Shown here: positions 58,259 through 64,000 of the stretch, piece by piece
Layout of the letters: every line of letters begins with the position of its first letter
Position numbering within the stretch: the first letter of the stretch is position 1
NCBI GenBank assembly: GCA_026988115.1
Contig: JALSLV010000048.1
Span: forward strand, 1 to 64,000
DNA: 64,000 bases
From: Lysobacterales bacterium
GTDB lineage: Bacteria > Pseudomonadota > Gammaproteobacteria > Xanthomonadales > Marinicellaceae
Direction of reading: 5' to 3'
Notes under the pieces: generated by a model
Database searches by the model: none
Told to the model about the DNA's origin: nothing
What the model saw: only the letters and a program-made list of their open reading frames with translations
Program-made: the position numbers and the translations under genes

Positions 58259-59785
58259 ATGAAAAAAATAAAACTAAACAAACAAGGCTTGAGCCTCAAA
58301 CAATTAAGATACATCTGGGAAAACCCAATAAACTTTTCATTAGATGATGAGATGATGGTGGGCATTAAGGCATCTCGCAAGACCGTTACTGATATTGCTG
58401 ATTCGGATGAGACGGTTTATGGGGTTAATACGGGTTTTGGCTTGTTGGCAAGTAAAAAAATTGCGCGGGTTGATTTGGATAAATTGCAACGCAATTTGGT
58501 GATTTCTCATGCCACGGGCGTGGGGAATGCCATTGATGAAAATACCACGCGTTTGATTATGACACTCAAAGCGGTGAGTTTATCCCAAGGGTTTTCGGGG
58601 ATTCATCCCAATACCATAAACTTGTTGATTGAGATGATTAATCATGAGATTTATCCGATTATACCTGAAAAAGGCTCGGTCGGTGCTTCGGGTGATTTGG
58701 CTCCGCTTGCTCACATGAGTTTGGTGATGATTGGTTTGGGTAAAGCCAGATATAAGGGCGAAACCGTTGATGCCAAATTTGCCTTGCACCAAGCAGGTCT
58801 GAAAGAGATAAAACTCGGGCCCAAAGAAGGCTTGGCTTTGCTTAATGGCACACAAGTTTCTACGGCTTTGGCGTTAAAAGGCTTGTTTTTAACCGAAAAT
58901 TGCTTAACTGCGGCGGTTTTATCGGGTGCTTTGTCGGTGGATGCAGCCAAGGGTTCGCTTTCGCCCTTTGATCCGCGTATTCATGCGGCTCGTGGTCAGA
59001 TTGGGCAGATTAAATTAGCTAAGATTTATTGTGGTTTATTACGTGATTCAGAAATTGTAAATTCTCATGAAGATTGCGATCGTGTGCAAGACCCTTATTG
59101 TTTGCGGTGTCAGCCGCAAGTGATGGGAGCGATTTTGGATTCGGTTGAATACACCGCAAGTCGCTTGTTGATTGAAGCCAATGCAGCAACGGACAATCCT
59201 TTGATTTTTTCCGCCGAAGGTGATGTGCTTTCCGGTGGTAATTTTCATGCTGAACCAGTAGGACTTGTGGCAGATTTTATCGCCATTGGTTTGGCTGATA
59301 TGGCGAATATGTCCGAACGCCGCATTGCCATGTTGATTGATCCGCATATGTCACGATTACCTGCATTCTTGGTACCTGATTCGGGAGTCAATTCTGGCTT
59401 TATGATTGCTCATGTGACCGCAGCGGCTTTAGCAAGTGAAAATAAAACCTTGGTCCATCCTGCCAGTTGCGATACCATTCCAACCTCAGCCAACCAAGAA
59501 GACCATGTCTCAATGGCAACCTATGCTGCACGAAAATTAACTGATATTGCTGAAAATACTGCCACCATAATTGGTATTGAAATCATGGCAGCTTGCCAAA
59601 GTATTGATTTTCATGAACATTTAAAAACATCCCCGAGCTTGTATAAGGTCTACCAACAAGTACGTAAACAAGTACCGTTTTTAGACAAGGATAGATTAAT
59701 GACTGATGATTTGCACAATTTACGCAATATGGTTTTAAAAGGTGAACTGAATAAGCATCTTGAAGGTTTGTGCCCGAGTTTGTAG
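58259..59785 (+). CDS. hutH: Histidine ammonia-lyase
   Basis: The protein has 508 residues, the usual length. The MIO prosthetic group forms from A143-S144-G145 in KGSVGASGDLAPLAHM; Y53 in VYGVNTGFG is also conserved. It deaminates histidine to urocanate, the first step before HutU. It is complete but is bracketed by dispersed repeats, which suggests rearrangement around it. Leu codons look richer in TTG than in hutU; I did not measure this. Confidence 0.96.
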   Translation: MKKIKLNKQGLSLKQLRYIWENPINFSLDDEMMVGIKASRKTVTDIADSDETVYGVNTGFGLLASKKIARVDLDKLQRNLVISHATGVGNAIDENTTRLIMTLKAVSLSQGFSGIHPNTINLLIEMINHEIYPIIPEKGSVGASGDLAPLAHMSLVMIGLGKARYKGETVDAKFALHQAGLKEIKLGPKEGLALLNGTQVSTALALKGLFLTENCLTAAVLSGALSVDAAKGSLSPFDPRIHAARGQIGQIKLAKIYCGLLRDSEIVNSHEDCDRVQDPYCLRCQPQVMGAILDSVEYTASRLLIEANAATDNPLIFSAEGDVLSGGNFHAEPVGLVADFIAIGLADMANMSERRIAMLIDPHMSRLPAFLVPDSGVNSGFMIAHVTAAALASENKTLVHPASCDTIPTSANQEDHVSMATYAARKLTDIAENTATIIGIEIMAACQSIDFHEHLKTSPSLYKVYQQVRKQVPFLDKDRLMTDDLHNLRNMVLKGELNKHLEGLCPSL

Positions 59786-59802
59786 ACTTCGTTTGAGGAT
59801 TT

Positions 59803-59880
59803 TAAGGAACACAGAGGTTCACTGAGAATACACAGAGTTACACGGAGTAATTTCCTAGTTCCCATGCTCCGCGTGGGAAC
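59803..59880. repeat. Repeat and hairpin right of hutH
   Basis: TAAGGAACACAGAG (59803-59816) is the inverted partner of the 58199-58212 sequence. ACACAGAG units continue to about 59847. Next is a palindrome with arms GTTCCCA (59858-59864) and TGGGAAC (59874-59880), like the common dispersed GTTCCCACGC-type repeats. The palindrome is followed by T-rich DNA and could end hutH transcription. Confidence 0.65.
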
Positions 59881-59914
59881 TTATTGAAAATTTTTTTACG
59901 TCTCTTTTTGAGGT

Positions 59915-60379
59915 TTATTCAACTCGTGTATATACTGTCTCTACTCCCTTGGCTTCTTCACCTTCTGGAGTTACATTATAGGCAGTGATAGTAAGGTGAT
60001 CATCGTCAATGAGCTCATATTCAGTACGCCAACCCCATTGTTCAATTCCCTCACCCACATCGTATTTACTAAATACACTAAAACCTTTTTCAGTTGCCTT
60101 ACCTTTAGATAATAATAGCGCATAGTTCATGTGAAAACTGTCAAACCACGAGATTTCGTAATCTTTTGATACAGAGTTTTGGACTATTGTTTCTTCACCA
60201 TGATGTGGTTTCCCCTGTATGGAGCCAGTGTAGTAATGACGAATTAATTGACCATCCAACATGGCTTTAAATTCACTAGTAACAGTGGATTCATCGGCTA
60301 ATTTGCCAGGCTCAAACCAAGTTTTGACATCGCCTTGCCATTTGCCAATAAGTTTTTTAAATAATGTTGTTTTTGACAT
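59915..60379 (-). CDS. DUF1579-like protein
   Basis: The protein has 154 residues from the ATG at 60379, preceded by a GGAGA site; this start is preferred to one 19 codons upstream. The motif LIGKWQGDVKTWFEPG and the later IRHYYTGSIQGKPHHGEETI, KDYEISWFDSFH and GWRTEYELIDDDHLTITAYNVTPEGEE are characteristic of the DUF1579 lipocalin-like family. Function is unknown. No signal peptide. Confidence 0.78.
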   Translation of the reverse strand: MSKTTLFKKLIGKWQGDVKTWFEPGKLADESTVTSEFKAMLDGQLIRHYYTGSIQGKPHHGEETIVQNSVSKDYEISWFDSFHMNYALLLSKGKATEKGFSVFSKYDVGEGIEQWGWRTEYELIDDDHLTITAYNVTPEGEEAKGVETVYTRVE

Positions 60380-60537
60380 TTGTATATTCTCCAAAGTGAT
60401 ATTGTAATTAATACAATAATTTTGCATAAAGCCCAATTTATATAATTATTGTAGGTTTAAATTCAGCAAATAAACTGTTTATCGGATATTTCGATAGCCA
60501 ATTTTAACTTATTAGACAATCGGCATCTCTTTATATC

Positions 60538-60570
60538 ATCTGCGTTATTCTGCGTTTATCTGCGGAAAAT
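60538..60570. repeat. TCTGCG-type degenerate repeat upstream of DUF1579 gene
   Basis: TCTGCGTTAT, TCTGCGTTTA and TCTGCGG are spaced about 10-11 bp apart. They resemble the dispersed ATCTGCGTAAATCTGCGG-type sequences found in many environmental bacteria. They occupy the gap between paaH and the DUF1579 gene. Confidence 0.5.
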
Positions 60571-60573
60571 AAA

Positions 60574-62058
60574 TCAAACCCTCCCGCGTAACCATGGTGA
60601 TACACGGTATCTATCATCGCCAAACCAGTGGTGTAAATTATCCAAGGTTTCAACAACTCTTGCTATGCCTATTTTATGCGCCCATGCTATAAGCCCAATG
60701 GGATAGTTGACACCTTTTTGCATGGCTAAATCCACATCATTTTCGTTGCAGACGCCATTTTCTATGGCATCGGCGGCTTCATTGATGAGCAAACAGACGG
60801 TGCGCATGGCGATTAAGGCAGGTTTATCTTTACCAATAACAACTTGTTTGCCAAGTAATTGAAAAACACCGATCACATGATTTTGAGTGGCTTCTGGGCA
60901 GTTTTTATCAAAACTGAGGTGAATGATTGGGCAATTTTCATAATCCAACATTAGATCTATTTGTGCTAGGTGGTTTTGTTGGGTAGTTTTTAGGCGTTCT
61001 TTACAGGTTTGACCATTACTTAATTCAATAGCACAATCGTGGATTTGCATAGCTACTCCACCTTGGTGTTGGGTAACGATAATGTCATCTAGGTTTGAGA
61101 GCTGTTTTTTGAATGCGTCAAATAAAGTGCACTCACTATTAAAACTGATGGATTTAGCGGCTTGTTGTGGGCTTTGATAGTTGACTTGTGGTTTTTCTTC
61201 TCCATTGTAGCGATAAAATCCTTGCCCTGTTTTTTTACCCAGTAAATTGGCAGCAACCATTTCTTCTTGTATCAATGAGGGACGATAACGAGCATCATTG
61301 TACATACTAGCAAAAACGGTTTTACTGACCGATAAATTGATGTCGATACCGATTAAATCCATTAGAGTAAAAGGTCCCATGCGAAATCCTGCAGATGTCA
61401 TGATGGCATCCATTCCCTCTGGTTTTGCCACTTGCTCTTGCAACATTTTCATGGCTTCACCATAAAAAGGGCGTGCCACTCTGTTGACGATAAATCCTGG
61501 AGATGATTGTGCAAGTACGCCTGTTTTGTTCCAAAACACACACAATTGCAGTCCTAAATCCAAACTTTTCTTGGATGAACGCAATCCGGCAACCACTTCG
61601 ACTAATTTCATCACGGGCGCTGGATTGAAAAAATGCAGTCCTATCATATTTTCTGGTTGTTGCAAAACAGATGCTATTGATGTTATTGAAATGCTTGAGG
61701 TGTTGCTGGCAAATAATGTATTTTCGTTGCATATAAATTGCAGTTGAGTAAATAATTTTTGCTTTATTTCTAAGTTTTCAACAATTGCTTCTATAACAAG
61801 ATCTGAATCAGATAATTTTGGCAAATCAGAAATAATTTCAATATTATCTAATATTTTTTGTCGAAATTCTGCTGTAATTTTTCCACGCTGCACACGCGAT
61901 TCAAGGCGTTTTGACATGGTTTGCTTGGCTTGATTAGCAAAGGCATTGTTAAGGTCATAGACCTTGACTTGTTGATTACAACTAGCTGCTACTTCAGCAA
62001 TACCAATGCCCATAGTGCCTGCACCTATTACGGCTATATTTTGTATTTTAGTTAACAT
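60574..62058 (-). CDS. paaH: 3-hydroxyadipyl-CoA/3-hydroxyacyl-CoA dehydrogenase
   Basis: The protein has 494 residues. The NAD motif is GAGTMG (G12-G17). The conserved motif GLHFFNPAPVMKLVEVVAG and a SSPGFIVNRVARPFYGEA segment follow, then a second C-terminal 3HCDH-type domain. The length (about 480 in E. coli PaaH) and the adjacent paaG and divergent paaY support assignment to phenylacetate catabolism. It ends with a one-base overlap with paaG. Confidence 0.85.
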   Translation of the reverse strand: MLTKIQNIAVIGAGTMGIGIAEVAASCNQQVKVYDLNNAFANQAKQTMSKRLESRVQRGKITAEFRQKILDNIEIISDLPKLSDSDLVIEAIVENLEIKQKLFTQLQFICNENTLFASNTSSISITSIASVLQQPENMIGLHFFNPAPVMKLVEVVAGLRSSKKSLDLGLQLCVFWNKTGVLAQSSPGFIVNRVARPFYGEAMKMLQEQVAKPEGMDAIMTSAGFRMGPFTLMDLIGIDINLSVSKTVFASMYNDARYRPSLIQEEMVAANLLGKKTGQGFYRYNGEEKPQVNYQSPQQAAKSISFNSECTLFDAFKKQLSNLDDIIVTQHQGGVAMQIHDCAIELSNGQTCKERLKTTQQNHLAQIDLMLDYENCPIIHLSFDKNCPEATQNHVIGVFQLLGKQVVIGKDKPALIAMRTVCLLINEAADAIENGVCNENDVDLAMQKGVNYPIGLIAWAHKIGIARVVETLDNLHHWFGDDRYRVSPWLRGRV

Positions 62059-62849
62059 TACGAACCTTTAAAATTAGGCTTTCTTTTTTCAGCAAAAGCT
62101 TGCACCCCTTCTTTAAAATCATGGGTTAATCCCATCAGCCTTTGCACATCACGCTCATTGTCTAATTGTTCATCATAAGTGTTTGCATAGGATTTTTCTA
62201 ATAATTCTTTGGTATTGGCGAGAGCCAGAGTTGGACGATTTGCAATAGTTGTGACCAATTTATCTACCTCAGATTGAAAATCATCATCAGCTACACTTTT
62301 ATAAATCATGCCCCACTCTTCTGCCTTTTGTGCAGTGATAGGTTCGGCTAACATAGTCAACGCTTTAGCGCGTGCCAGTCCGACCAACTTTGGTAATATC
62401 CACGAACCATTGCAGTCAGGCACTAAACCCACTTGAGAGAAGGACTGAATAAATTTAGCTGACTCTGTAGCAATAACAATATCACAGTTTAGGGCAATAT
62501 TAGCACCCGCTCCTGCTGCCACTCCATTAACTGCACAGACTATAGGCACACGAATGGATTTTAAAATACGCAGATTAGTGTTGTAGCCTTTCTCTAGAGT
62601 CTCACCCAAATCCATTGATTTATCACCTTTACGTTCGCCTAAATCTTGCCCAGCACAAAAGCCACGCCCTGCTCCGGTAATCAAGATACATCGTAAACCA
62701 TCTTGGCGCGTTAATGATTTTAAAATTGTGTAGAATTCATCGTGCATTGTTTTAGAAAAAGCATTAAGCTTATCTGGACGATTAAGTTCGACCCGTGCGA
62801 TATTGTTTTCTATGGAAAAGTTAAAGGTCTGGTAGCTTGGATTTGTCAT
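62058..62849 (-). CDS. paaG: 1,2-epoxyphenylacetyl-CoA isomerase
   Basis: The protein has 263 residues from the ATG at 62849, which matches E. coli PaaG (262); a longer frame extends 10 codons upstream. The crotonase motif ITGAGRGFCAGQDLGER is typical of PaaG; NGVAAGAGANIALNCDIVIA forms the oxyanion hole. It isomerises the ring epoxide of phenylacetyl-CoA to oxepin-CoA. It is divergent from paaY. Confidence 0.88.
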   Translation of the reverse strand: MTNPSYQTFNFSIENNIARVELNRPDKLNAFSKTMHDEFYTILKSLTRQDGLRCILITGAGRGFCAGQDLGERKGDKSMDLGETLEKGYNTNLRILKSIRVPIVCAVNGVAAGAGANIALNCDIVIATESAKFIQSFSQVGLVPDCNGSWILPKLVGLARAKALTMLAEPITAQKAEEWGMIYKSVADDDFQSEVDKLVTTIANRPTLALANTKELLEKSYANTYDEQLDNERDVQRLMGLTHDFKEGVQAFAEKRKPNFKGS

Positions 62850-62896
62850 AAGTATTAGATTTGTTATTTTCTTGGTCAAACATTATAATACTTGTC

Positions 62897-63481
62897 ATGA
62901 AAAATATCTATGAAATTGATGGTGTCAAACCTGTCATACATCCGACAAGCTTTATTCACCCTACAGCCGTGATAATTGGTTCTGTACAAATCGGTAAAAA
63001 TTGCTACATCGGCCCCAATGCTTCTCTTCGAGGAGATTTTGGTACCATTATTTTAGAGGATGGTGTGAACTTTCAAGATATGTGTGTCGCACATGGTTTT
63101 CCTAATGGTACAACTTTGCTTAAAGAAAATGCCCATATTTCTCATGGTGCTGTTATTCATGGCTGTACAATTGGCAAAAACACTATGGTTGGAATTCAGT
63201 CAGTTATTATGGATAATGCTGTGATTGGTGATGAATGTATGATTGCGGCTTTGAGTTATATTAGACCCAATTTCGTTGCACCCAATCGTTCAATCATTGC
63301 GGGCATTCCTGCCGTAATTAAACGCGAAGTTAGCGATAAAGAAATCAACTGGAAATCAGAAGGAACCGCATTCTATCAACAATTAGCCGTTCGCAGTTTG
63401 GCAACCATGAAAACCTGTGAACCGCTTACGGATAAAAACAAGCAAAAGCCCTTAGCAAAAGGTTCTTTTCAACCGCTTTAA
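62897..63481 (+). CDS. paaY: Phenylacetate pathway hexapeptide-repeat thioesterase
   Basis: The product has 194 residues from the ATG at 62897, near the E. coli PaaY length. A left-handed beta-helix is built from hexapeptide repeats (IGSVQIGKNCYIGPNASLRGD, VVIHGCTIGKNTMVGIQSVIMDNAVIGDECMI-type), and His ligands are in AHGFPNG and ISHGAVIHG, as in the gamma-carbonic anhydrase-like fold. PaaY removes toxic dead-end CoA products. It is separated from paaG by 47 bp. Confidence 0.88.
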   Translation: MKNIYEIDGVKPVIHPTSFIHPTAVIIGSVQIGKNCYIGPNASLRGDFGTIILEDGVNFQDMCVAHGFPNGTTLLKENAHISHGAVIHGCTIGKNTMVGIQSVIMDNAVIGDECMIAALSYIRPNFVAPNRSIIAGIPAVIKREVSDKEINWKSEGTAFYQQLAVRSLATMKTCEPLTDKNKQKPLAKGSFQPL

Positions 63482-64000
63482 TCATTTTTTTGATTCGATG
63501 TATTCTGTTAAATGGCTTTTCAAATCCTTAAGTTGTCGATGAGAACAACAAAATAAACCCAAGTCTTTGGCTCGTTGTTCGGTGTAACGACTTAGCTTTT
63601 GGTAACTGACTAACATCGCTTTACCTGAATTACCACCCAATGTTTCTTTTAAGGTGTCCAGACGATAAATGGCAGCAGCACCTGGTGTATTGGCATCAGC
63701 ATGTTTAGTAAATTTTCGGGTTTTGCATTCAATTAAATGCAAGCGATTATGCGCCATGCAAATGACATCAATCTCATTTTTGACTTTACCTTGTGCGCGA
63801 ACAATTTCCATGCCTTTGGCTAAATCACTAATGGCTGGGTTTTCACTGCGCATTTCATAGAGTAGACTGAAAACATGGTTTTCCAACCACCCACCGTTAG
63901 CATAAAAGCGGCTTTCTTCGTCTTTAAAATAGATAATATTATTGTTAATATGCAAAAGCCCTACGTCTTCAAATTTGTTAAGAATTGCTTGTAAATGTGG
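63482..64000 (-). CDS. DUF1887 (Card1/Can2-type) nuclease domain, partial
   Basis: The frame is open to the window edge, so the N-terminal part is missing. The visible 172 residues match the C-terminal PD-(D/E)xK nuclease domain of DUF1887 proteins: YANGGWLENHVFSLLYEM, the catalytic Asp in NEIDVICMAHNRLHLIECK with E-C-K as the E-x-K motif, then a YRLDTLKETLGG segment. DUF1887 includes Card1/Can2, ancillary nucleases that are activated by cyclic oligoadenylate in type III CRISPR systems. The N-terminal CARF domain would lie upstream, outside the window. Orphan DUF1887 proteins also exist. It is convergent with paaY with no gap. Confidence 0.75.
   Translation of the reverse strand, partial: PHLQAILNKFEDVGLLHINNNIIYFKDEESRFYANGGWLENHVFSLLYEMRSENPAISDLAKGMEIVRAQGKVKNEIDVICMAHNRLHLIECKTRKFTKHADANTPGAAAIYRLDTLKETLGGNSGKAMLVSYQKLSRYTEQRAKDLGLFCCSHRQLKDLKSHLTEYIESKK

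Noticed and set aside
58199-59816. hutH as a transposon
   Set aside because: The inverted ends belong to a dispersed repeat family, there is no transposase and no target-site duplication was seen.

Overview
This window looks like chromosome from an AT-rich, free-living gammaproteobacterium. The core genes are gammaproteobacterial in type and order: cmk-rpsA-ihfB, guaB-guaA, parE, fumC, prfC, xseA and gpmI. The accessory set is that of a marine or soil heterotroph: histidine and phenylacetate catabolism, cyanophycin storage, a multiheme cytochrome, and large secreted Ig/cadherin-like proteins. Two secreted proteins carry a short F-x-(E/S)-(G/S)-F-E type motif near their C-terminus. I associate this with Marinicella/Wenzhouxiangella-like lineages, but that placement is inference. 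No rRNA, tRNA, integrase, transposase or CRISPR array was found.

Layout. 1-665 has no convincing gene, but holds a promoter-hairpin-terminator unit that looks like a small RNA and a second block of overlapping inverted repeats. 666-1848: a DUF6502-like protein and a small secreted protein. 1840-5232 (minus): a DesK/NarL-type two-component pair with gph and a Lys-rich secreted unknown. 5260-13430 (minus): fumC, parE, a redoxin, a BPSS1780-type membrane protein, a TfpX/TfpZ pilin accessory protein, a glycosyltransferase and a cohesin/cadherin-type secreted protein. 13508-16944 (minus): guaB-guaA, split by a repeat-rich gap containing a 127-bp tandem duplication of the guaA start region. 17022-20023: xseA, a small membrane protein, a PNPOx-like flavoprotein, and a TetR regulator with paired operators. 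20108-25611: a complete cyanophycin module (iadA, cphB, cphA) plus a NUDIX hydrolase. 26176-28122 (minus): proA-proB. 28273-32454: an RND efflux pair. 32521-36987 (minus): an ABC transporter whose permease is fused to an M1 peptidase. 37190-40913: a YbiT-like ABC-F protein, two tiny coiled-coil proteins and gpmI. 40967-44568 (minus): a three-gene secreted operon with a five-heme cytochrome, an unknown, and a copper-amine-oxidase-fold protein whose active-site motifs look degenerate. 44695-49246: prfC, then ihfB, rpsA and cmk (minus). 49491-54921 (minus): an orphan protein with a ClpX-type zinc finger and a large alpha-2-macroglobulin lipoprotein. 55071-55618 (minus): a ParE/RelE-RHH toxin-antitoxin pair. 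55744-59785: marR-hutU-(repeats)-hutH. 59915-63481: a DUF1579 protein, paaH, paaG and divergent paaY. 63482-64000 (minus): the C-terminal nuclease domain of a DUF1887 (Card1/Can2-type) protein running off the window edge.

How the genes work together. CphA builds a nitrogen reserve polymer (Asp backbone, Arg side chains), CphB releases beta-Asp-Arg, and IadA splits the dipeptide; hut genes and proBA handle neighbouring amino-acid metabolism. PaaG/PaaH/PaaY are part of the phenylacetyl-CoA route, and the ring epoxidase genes are not in the window. The strongest leads are the possible CRISPR type III effector at the right edge, the cytochrome plus degenerate amine oxidase operon, the candidate small RNA at the left edge, and the repeat mosaics inside guaBA and around hutH.
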